64,000 nucleotides of DNA from Verrucomicrobium sp. GAS474. Lineage in GTDB: Bacteria > Verrucomicrobiota > Verrucomicrobiia > Methylacidiphilales > GAS474. The notes below the pieces were generated by a model. That model did no database searches, had not been told where the DNA came from, and saw only the letters and a program-made list of their open reading frames with translations. The translations under genes and the position numbers were made by a program. Below, piece by piece: positions 1 to 8,548 of this stretch. Location of the stretch: NCBI RefSeq assembly GCF_900105685.1, contig NZ_LT629781.1, forward strand, positions 3,286,001 through 3,350,000, given 5' to 3'. Position 1 is the stretch's first letter; every line of letters starts with the position of its first letter.

Positions 1-403
1 AGATGGTCTGGCGGACCTTCTCGCCGGTCTTCACGGGGACGGTGCTCTTGTCGACGACGACGCGGTAGTCGGTGATGACGCCGGCGATCTCGCGGGCGAC
101 CTTCTCGACGAAGCTGAGGTCGACGCTGCCGTCGGGCTGGGGCGGCGTGGGGACGGCGATGAAGACGACGAGGGCGTTGTCGACGCCTTCCTTGATCGAG
201 GTCGTGAACTTCAGCCGCCCGTTGGCGACGTTGCGGACGATCATCTCCTCGAGGCCGGGCTCGTAGATGGGGATCTTCCCCGCGCGCAGGGCGGCGACCT
301 TATGCTCGTTGTTGTCGACGCAGATCACCTCGTGACCGACCTCGGCAAAGCACGTTCCTGTCGTAAGACCAACATAACCCGACCCGATAATGGCTAGCTT
401 CAT
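1..403 (-). CDS. ugd: UDP-glucose 6-dehydrogenase, N-terminal part (runs off the window)
   Basis: Translating the minus strand from the ATG at 403 gives an open frame of 134 codons to the window edge. It begins MKLAIIGSGYVGLTTG, a Rossmann GxGYVG nucleotide-binding loop at the extreme N-terminus, and continues with YEPGLEEMI and VPTPPQPDGSVDL, all typical of UDP-glucose/UDP-mannuronate dehydrogenases. The enzyme oxidises UDP-glucose to UDP-glucuronate with 2 NAD+, feeding capsule, exopolysaccharide or LPS synthesis in the cytoplasm. The catalytic cysteine lies in the missing C-terminal part, so substrate specificity cannot be checked. lptD sits 75 bp upstream in the same direction. Confidence 0.9.
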   Translation of the reverse strand, partial: MKLAIIGSGYVGLTTGTCFAEVGHEVICVDNNEHKVAALRAGKIPIYEPGLEEMIVRNVANGRLKFTTSIKEGVDNALVVFIAVPTPPQPDGSVDLSFVEKVAREIAGVITDYRVVVDKSTVPVKTGEKVRQTI

Positions 404-478
404 AAAAAGACGAAAAGTAGGAGGTTGCGACGAAAAACGGCGTCTGAAAAGCGTTATTCCAGAAAGGCTGCCGCACGC

Positions 479-2752
479 TTATTCGGAAACGCGGATGCTC
501 GCGTTGGGGAAGGCCTTCAGCGTGAAGCTCAGGTAGACCGACTGCTCGCTCTCGCTGTTGCGGTTGTTCCGCTCCGAGAGGGTCAGGCCGATCTGCCAGG
601 AGGAGAGGTCGCGGTAGATGGTGTAATTCTGCTCGCTGAGGTGGCTGTCCGTGGTGTCGAAGGCGTGGAAGGTCTGGAACTGCCAATGCTCGTTCAGGCG
701 CCAGAAATTCTTCACGTAGATGTTGTTCGAGTTCTGGATCGGCAGGCCGTAGATGTCGACGGCGGTGACGTTCTGGAGGAGGCGGTCGCCGACGGTGAAC
801 TGGTAGGAGCGGTCGGGCTGCCAGGAGATGCTCTGGTCGTACATGTCGTAGCTGTTCCCCTTCGTGTCGATCGCCGCGCGGGAATCGAAGTGGAGCCAGG
901 GGAAGGGCCGGATCGTGAGGTCGCTGTAGGCGTGGCTGAGAGTGTCGGAACGGAGGATCTGCTCTTCGTCATAATGCCGGGTGAGGTTGACGTCGGTGTA
1001 GAGGTCCCAGTCGAGGAGGTCCCAGTTCTTCCCGTCGCGCTTCGTCTGGATCTTGTTCCGGACGCCCTCGCGGAGGACGACCTGGCGGTCGATGGAATCG
1101 ACCGAGTTCCAGCCGGGGAAGCCGAGGGGGTTGGCCCAGGTGTTCGCCACCCGGTCGTCGAAGCCCCGGACGAGGTCGCGCCCGGCGGTGGGGAGGATCG
1201 CCTCGGCGTTCATGTAGGGCTCGACGACATGGCGTAAGCCGTCGACGGCGAGGCCGGGGACGTTTGCGTCGTTCCAAGTCTGGGAGAGCTTGAAGGAGAG
1301 TTCCTCGCCCGCGTCGACGACGGCGCGCTGGGCCGAGTCCTGGACGTGGTCGGTATAGAGGCCGTTGTTGTCGTTGCTCCACGCCGTCCCGCGGAACCCG
1401 ACGTGGGGGGTCGAGTTCAGCCAGCCGAAGAACTGCTGGGGCAGGGAGAACTGGTGGTAGGTGTCCCAGCGGTAGGCGCTGTAGTTCTTCGGACGGACGG
1501 CGTTGTAGTAGGTCTGGTTCGAGAAATTCTGCTGGAAATTGACGACGCTCGCCTCGCCCTGATACTGGACGCGGCTGCCGAAGAGGCTCACCGGCTTCAG
1601 GTCGAGGCGGACCTCGGGGGCCCGCTCGGTGCCGTCGAAGAAGCGGTTCGGCTGGAGGCGTCCGAGGACGGAGACCTCGAAGTTCGGCGTCCACTGGGTG
1701 AACTCGACCGTGTTGTCGGGCATCCGCTCCCCGGCGAACTGGTTCCGGTAGAAGTCCTCGGTGATGTAGGGATCGCTCCAGACGTTGGCGTTGATCTTGC
1801 CGGTCAGGCCGTCGGAAACGGGGAAGATCTCCTGGAGGGCGAAGAGGTAGCGGTCCCGCCCGATGGGGGAACGGGGAATCGAGGTCGGGTTCTCCTTCGA
1901 GTCGTCGTCGTTGACGGAATAGGCGCGGAAGAAGCCGCTGCCGTCCTTGGTCGGCCGGAACTTGAAGTCGACGCCGCCCGCCTCGCCCCGGCGGGAGCGG
2001 TAATCCTCGTGGAAGGCGACCTGGAAGTCCTTGCTCACCCGCCAGTTCACGGTCGAGAGGAGCTCGACGCCGAAGCGGGAATTGGTGCCGCCGCGGAAGC
2101 TGACCGTCGTGTCGTTCGACTGGAGGTCCTGGTAGAAGAAGGGCATCCACATCACCGGCACGTCGCCGACGTAGAAAACGACGTTCTTCAGGACGACCCG
2201 GTCGTTGGGATAAATCTCGATCGTGTGGGCCTTGATGCGGAAGCCGGGATTGGTCCGGTTCTCGGTCGTCACGTAGCCGTCGGTGATCTGGTAGTGGTTG
2301 TCGTCGGGGGTGGAGACTTTCCGGCCCGCGCCGAAGACGGGGAAGGTGGCGAGGGCGAAGTCGGTCGACGTCACCGCGTGGGTCTCGAAGTTGTAGCTGA
2401 TGTGGTCGCCCCGGTAGAGGCGGGGGCCGGTATAGATGCGGACGTTCCCCTCGGCCATCGCCGTCTTCGTCTTCGAGTCGAAGACCACCTTGTCGGCGTA
2501 GAGGATATCGCCCCCGTAACGGACGATGACGTTGACGCTCGCCGTCGCCAGCCCGGCGATGAAATTCGTCTCCCCGTCGGCGGTGATTTCCATCGGGATC
2601 GCCCCCGTCGGGACGGCCGGCACACTGGGCAGGGGGGAAAGGGACGTCGATGCGTCGGGGCCGACCCCCGCTTCCTGGGCCGAAACCGGCCGCTCAGGAA
2701 GCGCGAGTCCAAGGCACAAGCCTATGACACAGAGGATCGAACGAGCCCTCAT
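479..2752 (-). CDS. lptD: LPS-assembly outer-membrane protein LptD (OstA/Imp)
   Basis: A 757-aa protein with an N-terminal signal peptide (hydrophobic run at about residues 7-20, Ala-X-Ala-like site near SAQEAG). An OstA-like periplasmic segment follows at about 55-150, with phrases such as ILYADKVVFDSKTKTAMAEG and NVRIYTGPRLYRGD. The remaining roughly 600 residues are rich in alternating aromatic and polar residues, as in the LptD beta-barrel. LptD inserts lipopolysaccharide into the outer leaflet together with LptE. Length matches the family (about 750-800 aa). No lptE is visible nearby. The order lptD then ugd may link it to surface polysaccharide genes beyond the window. Confidence 0.88.
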   Translation of the reverse strand: MRARSILCVIGLCLGLALPERPVSAQEAGVGPDASTSLSPLPSVPAVPTGAIPMEITADGETNFIAGLATASVNVIVRYGGDILYADKVVFDSKTKTAMAEGNVRIYTGPRLYRGDHISYNFETHAVTSTDFALATFPVFGAGRKVSTPDDNHYQITDGYVTTENRTNPGFRIKAHTIEIYPNDRVVLKNVVFYVGDVPVMWMPFFYQDLQSNDTTVSFRGGTNSRFGVELLSTVNWRVSKDFQVAFHEDYRSRRGEAGGVDFKFRPTKDGSGFFRAYSVNDDDSKENPTSIPRSPIGRDRYLFALQEIFPVSDGLTGKINANVWSDPYITEDFYRNQFAGERMPDNTVEFTQWTPNFEVSVLGRLQPNRFFDGTERAPEVRLDLKPVSLFGSRVQYQGEASVVNFQQNFSNQTYYNAVRPKNYSAYRWDTYHQFSLPQQFFGWLNSTPHVGFRGTAWSNDNNGLYTDHVQDSAQRAVVDAGEELSFKLSQTWNDANVPGLAVDGLRHVVEPYMNAEAILPTAGRDLVRGFDDRVANTWANPLGFPGWNSVDSIDRQVVLREGVRNKIQTKRDGKNWDLLDWDLYTDVNLTRHYDEEQILRSDTLSHAYSDLTIRPFPWLHFDSRAAIDTKGNSYDMYDQSISWQPDRSYQFTVGDRLLQNVTAVDIYGLPIQNSNNIYVKNFWRLNEHWQFQTFHAFDTTDSHLSEQNYTIYRDLSSWQIGLTLSERNNRNSESEQSVYLSFTLKAFPNASIRVSE

Positions 2753-2796
2753 TCAGAGGACATTTGATAGCAGGGGGCGTAAAAAGTGCAAAAGAA

Positions 2797-3783
2797 TTAC
2801 ACAGAGAGCTGAAATAAATTCTTCCCCCGCTCTTTTCCGATCGAAGCGAGTGCTTCCTTGTATTCGTTAAGCGAATACTTTCCAGCCACTTCGGCCTGGA
2901 AAATCCCTTCCCGGAAGCAATCGGCGACCATCGCCTCGGCCTCGGCGAGCCGGGCCGGGCTCACCCCCTTCAGCCAATGGGTCAGCCAGAAACCGCGATA
3001 GGTCATCGCGCTGAAGATCAGCGCCCCGTTGGAGACCTTCACCGGCTGGCGGCTCATCGCCCCATAGGTCACGTGGACCCCGCCTGGGGCAAGGAGCTTC
3101 GAGACCAAGGCGGCGCTCTCCCCGCCGACGGCGTTCAGGCCCAATAAAGCTTTCCCCTTCCCCATCTCCTCCCGGATCGCCCCGGCGTCGGCCCCCTCGG
3201 TGACGGCGACCACGTCGGCCCCGAGCGCCTTCAGGAGGGGGATATCGTCGGCCTTGCGGACGAGGTTCACTGTCCGCAGGCCGAGCTTATGGGCGAGGGC
3301 GATCACCTGCCGCCCCACCGCCGAGGTCGCCGCGTTCTGGACGATCCAGGCCCCCGGCTGGAGGGGGACGATCTCGTGGAGGAAGGCCCAGGCCGTCAGC
3401 GGATTGATATGGAACATCGCCGCCTGCTCCGGCTTCAACCCCTTCGGGAAGACCCGGAGGTCGGCGGCGGGGGCGACGAAGGCTTCCCGCCAATTCCCGA
3501 GTTGGCGGGGCGCGGAGACGAGGTCCCCTTCGCTCACGCCCTCGACGCCCGGACCGACCTCGACGACCTCCCCCGCCCCTTCGAGCCCCGCATGGGCGGG
3601 GAGTCCCGGCTTCAGGCCGTAGGTCCCCTCGATGTAGTTCAAGTCGGAGGGATTGATCGGGCTGGCGATCATCCGCACCTTCACCTCGCCCGGCCCGGTC
3701 TCCGGGAGGGGCTCCTCGATCAGCTGCAAGACTTCCGCAGGAGGGCCGAACTTCTCGAAAACGAGGGCGTGGGTGCTTTTCAC
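2797..3783 (-). CDS. Zinc-independent MDR oxidoreductase (quinone/trans-2-enoyl reductase type)
   Basis: A 328-aa protein of the medium-chain dehydrogenase/reductase superfamily. The GroES-like N-terminal domain contains SPINPSDLNYIEGTYG and HAGLEGAGEVVEVGPGV. A Rossmann domain follows, with the segment NAATSAVGRQVIALA. The Cys/His zinc ligands of alcohol dehydrogenases are absent, which points to the quinone-reductase/MECR branch; reduction of an enoyl thioester or quinone with NADPH is inferred, not shown. I chose the GTG at 3783 (VKSTHALVFEKFG) because the upstream ATG at 3846 adds a non-homologous 21-residue leader and overlaps rlmN. An AAGGAG lies about 16 nt upstream of the GTG, rather far. 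The gene is divergent from rlmN. Confidence 0.8.
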   Translation of the reverse strand: MKSTHALVFEKFGPPAEVLQLIEEPLPETGPGEVKVRMIASPINPSDLNYIEGTYGLKPGLPAHAGLEGAGEVVEVGPGVEGVSEGDLVSAPRQLGNWREAFVAPAADLRVFPKGLKPEQAAMFHINPLTAWAFLHEIVPLQPGAWIVQNAATSAVGRQVIALAHKLGLRTVNLVRKADDIPLLKALGADVVAVTEGADAGAIREEMGKGKALLGLNAVGGESAALVSKLLAPGGVHVTYGAMSRQPVKVSNGALIFSAMTYRGFWLTHWLKGVSPARLAEAEAMVADCFREGIFQAEVAGKYSLNEYKEALASIGKERGKNLFQLSV

Positions 3784-3844
3784 CCGGGCAGGATGCCACT
3801 CTCCTTGCCCCAAAGCAACCGATCGGATACCGTAGTCCGTTCGC

Positions 3845-4888
3845 ATGGAATACCTTCTCGACCATCTCCCCCCCGCCTGGGACCTCGGCCCCGGCCAGCC
3901 CGAGTACCGGCGGAAGCAGCTCGTCGAGTGGGTCTTCGTGAAAAAGGCCTCCTCCTTCGAGGCGATGTCGAACCTCCCCGCCCCGATGCGGGCCCACCTC
4001 GCCTCCCGCTACAGCCTGACGCCGATGACGGCGGCGAAGATCCAGGGCTCGAAGGACACGACCCGGAAATTCCTCTGGAAGCTCGAACGGGGCGACTTCA
4101 TCGAGAGCGTCCTCATTCCCGCCAACGTCGATCTCTTCGGCGAGCGTTCCGCGCGGCAGACCCTCTGTGTCTCGAGCCAGGTCGGTTGCGCCTACGGGTG
4201 CAAGTTCTGCGCCAGCGGCCTCGACGGCTGGAAGCGCCACCTCTCCCCGGCCGAGATCGTCGGCCAGATCATCGAGGCGGAGCGGGTCGCCGAGTCCCGG
4301 ATCGACAACCTCGTCTTCATGGGGATGGGGGAGCCGATGGCCAACTACGAGAACCTGATGCAGGCGATCGAGATGATCAACTCCCCCTGGGGCCTCAACA
4401 TCGGGGCGCGCCACATCACGATCTCGACGAGCGGCCTCGTCCCCCAGATCGGGATGCTCGCCGCCCAGCCCCGGCAGCTCCGCCTCGCCATCTCCCTCCA
4501 CGGGGCGAGCGATCCCGTCCGCTCCCAGATCATGCCGGTGAACCGGAAATACCCGATCGCCGCCCTCCTCGACGCCTGCGAGGACTATGCGGGGAAGAAG
4601 AGCCAGTTCATCACCTTCGAGTACATCCTGATCGAGGGGGTGAACGACGCGCCCGAGGAGGCGAAGCTCCTCGCCCGCCATGCCCGCCGCGTCCGGGCCA
4701 AGGTCAATCTCATCCCCTACAACACCGTCGAGGGCCTGCCGTGGAAGCGCCCCTCCGACGCGGTAATCGAGGCCTTCGCCGCCCATCTGAAGGGGGCCGG
4801 GTGCACCGCCACCGTCCGGCACGAGAAAGGCCACGACATCGACGCCGCCTGCGGCCAGCTGCGGCTGCGGGAAATCCAGTCGGCCTAG
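3845..4888 (+). CDS. rlmN: 23S rRNA (adenine-2503-C2)-methyltransferase RlmN
   Basis: A 347-aa radical SAM enzyme. It carries the CX3CX2C iron-sulfur motif (C115, C119, C122 in CAYGCKFCASG), the radical-SAM strand LVFMGMGEPMANYENL and the C-terminal methyl-carrying cysteine C336 in AACGQLR, as in RlmN/Cfr. It methylates C2 of A2503 in 23S rRNA and A37 of some tRNAs, affecting decoding fidelity. Full length for the family. It is the only rightward gene in the first 17 kb, is divergent from the MDR gene, and ends 16 bp before the convergent membrane-protein gene. Confidence 0.95.
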   Translation: MEYLLDHLPPAWDLGPGQPEYRRKQLVEWVFVKKASSFEAMSNLPAPMRAHLASRYSLTPMTAAKIQGSKDTTRKFLWKLERGDFIESVLIPANVDLFGERSARQTLCVSSQVGCAYGCKFCASGLDGWKRHLSPAEIVGQIIEAERVAESRIDNLVFMGMGEPMANYENLMQAIEMINSPWGLNIGARHITISTSGLVPQIGMLAAQPRQLRLAISLHGASDPVRSQIMPVNRKYPIAALLDACEDYAGKKSQFITFEYILIEGVNDAPEEAKLLARHARRVRAKVNLIPYNTVEGLPWKRPSDAVIEAFAAHLKGAGCTATVRHEKGHDIDAACGQLRLREIQSA

Positions 4889-4897
4889 GGCCGGGAA

Positions 4898-4920
4898 CTT
4901 CCTCCTACTTCAGGAGGAAG
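4898..4920. terminator. Bidirectional hairpin between rlmN and the convergent membrane-protein gene
   Basis: Perfect 9-bp inverted repeat CTTCCTCCT / AGGAGGAAG with a 5-nt loop, lying 10 nt after the rlmN stop and overlapping the last codons and stop of the convergent gene. No strong T-run follows on either strand, so its role as an intrinsic terminator is inferred from position between convergent genes. Confidence 0.5.
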
Positions 4921-6392
4921 AGCTCGGCCCCGTTGCGGACGCAGTGGGGGATCTTCACGCCGAAGAGGCGGACCGGCTCGATGCGGGGATCGTTCTTGTA
5001 GGCGTCGTAATAGGTCAGGCTGACGGCGTTGACGACCCAGACCCGCTTCTGGCCGTGGCGCTGCTCCGGCGTCAATTGCTGCCACTGCGCATAATCGAAA
5101 TCGGTGAAGACCGAATCCCGGGCGTTGGGCGGCAGCCGGTAATCGTACAGGTAGCGGAGGGCCGACATGTCGATCTGGATCAGGTCGGGCGGCTCGGCTT
5201 CCAGCTCCTGCCGGATGGCGGCGAGGTTGGCCGGATTCGGCGGCTTGCAGAAGATCCAGTTCACGATCTGCCAGCAGGCGAGGAGGTAGAGGCCGCAAAC
5301 CGCCGCCGTGAGGCCGACCGCGACCGTCCTCCGGCCGAGCTTCCAAGCCCACCCCGCCACGGCGACGGCCCCGAAGCAGCAGATGAGGTCGAAGAGGGCG
5401 AGCCCCGCCGAGGAAACGGCGATGCCCCGCACGATGAGCCCCAATGCCAATAGCACCGCCCCGAGGCGGAGCGAGAAGGCCACCTTTCCCGGGCCGTCGC
5501 CGGAGCGGGCGAATTCCCGGTAGGCCGAGACGAGGTAGCAGGCCGCCCCGGTGAAAAAGAGGGCCGGGAAGACGACCAACCGCAGGAAGATGCCGGGGGA
5601 GCGGAAAAGGTTGTGGAGGTAGATCGATCCGAGGAGGTTGACCGTGTCCTCGGCGTTCCCCTTGAAGTTCGTCCAGAACGGCTCCAGGTGGAAGCCGATC
5701 ATCGCCAGGAAAAGGAACCCGGTCACCGCGCCCGCCACGGCCAGCCGCAGCGCCAGGGCCCCCCAGCGGGCGTTCCGCAGGGCCCGGTCGGGAAGGAGGA
5801 AGCCCTCGGCGAAGCGGTAGAGGAAGAGCGGCAGCGCGAGGACGCCGAGGAACGGCAGCGTCGCGACCGAGGCGAAAATGAGGAGCGTGCCCGCCAGCTT
5901 CCTCGGCCCCCCTCCCCCGGCCTCCATCCAGGCCCCGACAGCGAACAGGGCGAAGCCGCAGAGATCGGGCCGGAAGCCCCGCGTCGGCAGGAGGATGACG
6001 AAGAGGAGGGCGGCGACGGCCTCGGTCCACGTCGGCAATTTCCAGCGGCGGATCCAATAGGCGAAGGCGAGGGTCACCGCCGCGCCGCAGGTCGACATGA
6101 AGAAGAGGAAACTCGCCGTCGTGACGCCGAACACCTTCAGCCAGCCGCCGAGGAGGTAGGCGTAATAGGGCGGGTAGCAGGAATGGCCGCCGAACCGCTC
6201 GAGGTAATAGGCCGACCACGGAATCATCGGCCCATGGCCGTTCGCGACCTCGATGGCGGGGGCCCCGTAACAGATGTCGTCGAGGAACGGGATCGGGAAA
6301 TCAAGGAAGGCGAGGACGAACCAGCCCGCGACGAGCGCCCACGTCAACCGACCGGAAGGCCAACTCCTCACGCCTTCCCACGAGAGACCCAT
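4905..6392 (-). CDS. Polytopic membrane protein, GT-C glycosyltransferase-like
   Basis: A 495-aa protein with about 10 hydrophobic segments and a short C-terminal soluble part of about 120 residues. The first extramembrane loop after TM1 holds an acidic DD pair (FPIPFLDDICYGAPA), as expected for the catalytic loop of GT-C (PMT/ArnT-like) enzymes that use polyprenyl-phosphate sugars. Later motifs resemble uncharacterised membrane glycosyltransferases found in environmental bacteria. Donor and acceptor cannot be inferred. It abuts the McsA-like gene (start 1 nt after that gene's end coordinate), so the two are probably co-transcribed. A related layout occurs in the larger GT-C-like protein at 56501-58435. 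Confidence 0.6.
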   Translation of the reverse strand: MGLSWEGVRSWPSGRLTWALVAGWFVLAFLDFPIPFLDDICYGAPAIEVANGHGPMIPWSAYYLERFGGHSCYPPYYAYLLGGWLKVFGVTTASFLFFMSTCGAAVTLAFAYWIRRWKLPTWTEAVAALLFVILLPTRGFRPDLCGFALFAVGAWMEAGGGGPRKLAGTLLIFASVATLPFLGVLALPLFLYRFAEGFLLPDRALRNARWGALALRLAVAGAVTGFLFLAMIGFHLEPFWTNFKGNAEDTVNLLGSIYLHNLFRSPGIFLRLVVFPALFFTGAACYLVSAYREFARSGDGPGKVAFSLRLGAVLLALGLIVRGIAVSSAGLALFDLICCFGAVAVAGWAWKLGRRTVAVGLTAAVCGLYLLACWQIVNWIFCKPPNPANLAAIRQELEAEPPDLIQIDMSALRYLYDYRLPPNARDSVFTDFDYAQWQQLTPEQRHGQKRVWVVNAVSLTYYDAYKNDPRIEPVRLFGVKIPHCVRNGAELFLLK

Positions 6393-6393
6393 A

Positions 6394-6885
6394 CTACTTC
6401 AGCTGGCTTTCGAGCTGGGAGATCTTGTCGCGGAGGCTGGCGGCCTCCTCGTACTTCTCCTCGGTGATCGCCTTCTGGAGATCCTTGCGGAGGTCGCGCA
6501 TCTGGTCGGCGAAGATCCGCTGCTTGGCGAAGCGGGTCGGAGCCTTGCCCTTGTGGCTCGTCCCCTTGTGCATGTCCTTCAGGATCGTCGCGAGACCCTC
6601 GTTGAAGGTCTCGTAGCAGGCGGCGCAGCCGAGGCGGCCCGTCTTCTTGAAGTCGGGCTGGGTGAAGCCGCACTGCGGGCAGATCAGTTCGTCGGGCGTC
6701 GCCGTCTTGATCTGGTCGGCCGCGCCGAGGCCGAGGAGCATGTCGGCCAGGGAAAACCCGGCGGGGTCGGAGACCCCCTTTTCCTTGGCACACTTCTCGC
6801 AGAGATCGATCTTCTGCATCTTGCCGCCGACGATCTGCGTCAGGTGGACCGTGGCCGTCTCAGTGCAAAACTGGCATTTAAGCAT
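6394..6885 (-). CDS. UvrB/UvrC-motif zinc-finger protein (McsA-like)
   Basis: A 163-aa protein with four CXXC pairs (C4/C7, C29/C32, C69/C72, C87/C90) forming two treble-clef-like zinc sites. A C-terminal UVR motif follows at about 125-160 (KAITEEKYEEAASLRDKISQ). This is the architecture of McsA, the activator of the McsB arginine kinase in the Clp stress system of Gram-positives; related proteins occur widely in other phyla with unknown partner. I start at the ATG at 6885 (MLKCQFC), since the upstream in-frame ATG adds 13 residues without zinc-finger homology. No mcsB or clpC is adjacent. Confidence 0.8.
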   Translation of the reverse strand: MLKCQFCTETATVHLTQIVGGKMQKIDLCEKCAKEKGVSDPAGFSLADMLLGLGAADQIKTATPDELICPQCGFTQPDFKKTGRLGCAACYETFNEGLATILKDMHKGTSHKGKAPTRFAKQRIFADQMRDLRKDLQKAITEEKYEEAASLRDKISQLESQLK

Positions 6886-6929
6886 GGCGATAGGGGCTCG
6901 CGCGGAGGGGTTTTGCCCCTCCACAGGCC

Positions 6930-7802
6930 TTAACTATAAATTGCCACACCCGACGTCCGGGTCAATTCCCGAAAACGACGGGTCAGGTCGCCCGAGACCG
7001 GGCCGGGCTTGCCGTTGCCGATCGAGCGGCCGTCGACATCGACGACGGGGACGACCTCGGCGGCGGTGCCGGTGAGGAAGATCTCGTCGGCGACGAAGAG
7101 GTCGTACCGGGTCAGCATGCTCTCGCGGAGGTCGCGCCCGGCCTGCTTCGCCAGGGTGATGACGCAGGAGCGGGTGAGGCCGCCGAGGGCCCCGGCCCAG
7201 ATCGGCGGGGTGGTGATCACGCCCTTCTTCACGACGAAGACGTTGTCCCCGGAACATTCGGCGACGTACCCCTCGTGGTTCAGCATGATCGCCTCCTGGG
7301 CGCCGGCCTGCTGGCACTCGATCTTCGCCATGATGTTGTTGAGGTAGTTGAGCGACTTCACCGCCGGGCTGAGGGCCGCCGGGGGGATGCGCTGGCTCGG
7401 CACCGTGACGACGCGGAGGCCTTCCTCGTAGAACTTCTCGGGGTAGAGCTGGATCGTGTCGGCGATGATGAAGATCGTCGCCTTCGGGCACTTGTCGGGG
7501 CTGAGGCCGAGGTTGCCGACGCCGCGGGTGACGACGAGGCGGATGTAGCCGTCGCGGAGGTTGTTCTGGCGGCAGGTTTCGAGGGTCGCCTCGCGGATCT
7601 CGGCGAGGGAGAGCGGGAGCTTCAGCAGGATCGCCTTGGCCGAATCGGCGAGGCGGTCGAGGTGTTCCTCCATGAGGAAGACCCGGCCGTTGTAGACCCG
7701 GATGCCCTCGAAAACGCCGTCCCCGTAGAGGAGGCCGTGGTCGAACACAGAGATTTTGGCATCGGCCTGATCGTAAAAGGCCCCGTCGATGAAGATTTTC
7801 AT
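6930..7802 (-). CDS. ilvE: Class IV PLP aminotransferase, branched-chain amino acid aminotransferase type
   Basis: A 290-aa fold-type IV PLP enzyme. The N-terminus MKIFIDGAFYDQADAKIS leads into FDHGLLYGDGVFEGIRVYNG, the classic IlvE signature. The PLP lysine lies in AVKSLNYLNNIMAK, and LTGTAAEVVPV near the C-terminus is the family's phosphate-binding region. It interconverts Leu/Ile/Val and their 2-oxo acids using glutamate. D-amino-acid transaminase or 4-amino-4-deoxychorismate lyase are less likely alternatives within the same fold. The ATG at 7802 is preferred to 7829, which adds nine unrelated residues. Confidence 0.85.
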   Translation of the reverse strand: MKIFIDGAFYDQADAKISVFDHGLLYGDGVFEGIRVYNGRVFLMEEHLDRLADSAKAILLKLPLSLAEIREATLETCRQNNLRDGYIRLVVTRGVGNLGLSPDKCPKATIFIIADTIQLYPEKFYEEGLRVVTVPSQRIPPAALSPAVKSLNYLNNIMAKIECQQAGAQEAIMLNHEGYVAECSGDNVFVVKKGVITTPPIWAGALGGLTRSCVITLAKQAGRDLRESMLTRYDLFVADEIFLTGTAAEVVPVVDVDGRSIGNGKPGPVSGDLTRRFRELTRTSGVAIYS

Positions 7803-7867
7803 AGTAGCGTGAGGAATATCCCGAAACATCGATTCCTACTCTTCCCGGGACGGAAAGCGAATCAAAA

Positions 7868-8548
7868 TTACGTTTCCCGGAGCTTCCCCCCCTCGACCAC
7901 GACCCGGCGGGCTCCCAGGGCGGCGATTTCGGGATCGTGGGTGACGACGACGAGGGCGCTGGAGGCGAATTCGGGCCGGGCGACCCGCTCGGTCAAATAA
8001 CGGAGGATTTCCCGGCCCGTCTCCCGGTCGAGGCTCCCGGTCGGCTCGTCGGCCAGGATCAGGGAGGGGCGGTTCCGCAGGGCGCGGGCGAGGGCCACGC
8101 GCTGTTGTTCTCCCCCGGAAAGCTCGTTCGGCCGGTGCTCCGCCCGCTCGGCGAGGCCGAAGCCCCGGAGGAGGGCGAGGCTCGCCTCCCGGTCCCCCTC
8201 CCCCCGGATCACGGCGGGGAGGTCGACGTTCTCGACGGCGGAGAACTCGGGCAACAGCTGGTAGGACTGGAAGACGAAGCCGACCTGCCGCCCCCGCCAT
8301 GCGGCGATGCGGGCGCGGGACCATCCCCGGGTCGCCTCGCCCCGCCAGAGGAGTTCCCCCGAATCGGGCCGCTGGAGGCCGCCCAGGATCTGGAGGAGGG
8401 TGCTCTTGCCCGAGCCCGAGGCCCCGCAGATCGTCAGGAAGTCGCCGGGAGCGATCGTCAGATCGATGCCGGAAAGGACGGGGACGGTGCCACTCCCCAT
8501 CCGGTAGGTCTTCCCGATGCCCCGCGCCTCGATCAAGGGATTACTCAT
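7868..8548 (-). CDS. lolD: ABC transporter ATPase, LolD family
   Basis: A 226-aa ATPase with Walker [10 protein letters not shown] (about 42-50), the Q-loop in [20 protein letters not shown], the ABC signature [15 protein letters not shown] and Walker [13 protein letters not shown]. The phrases are typical of the LolD/MacB family, which drives extraction of lipoproteins from the inner membrane to LolA. Its start overlaps the end of the upstream permease gene by 8 nt, so the two are translationally coupled and form one complex. No lolA or lolB is visible. Confidence 0.88.
   Translation of the reverse strand: MSNPLIEARGIGKTYRMGSGTVPVLSGIDLTIAPGDFLTICGASGSGKSTLLQILGGLQRPDSGELLWRGEATRGWSRARIAAWRGRQVGFVFQSYQLLPEFSAVENVDLPAVIRGEGDREASLALLRGFGLAERAEHRPNELSGGEQQRVALARALRNRPSLILADEPTGSLDRETGREILRYLTERVARPEFASSALVVVTHDPEIAALGARRVVVEGGKLRET

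Noticed and set aside
2797-3846. Longer start (ATG at 3846) for the MDR oxidoreductase
   Set aside because: It adds 21 residues unlike the family and overlaps the divergent rlmN start by 2 nt, leaving no promoter space.
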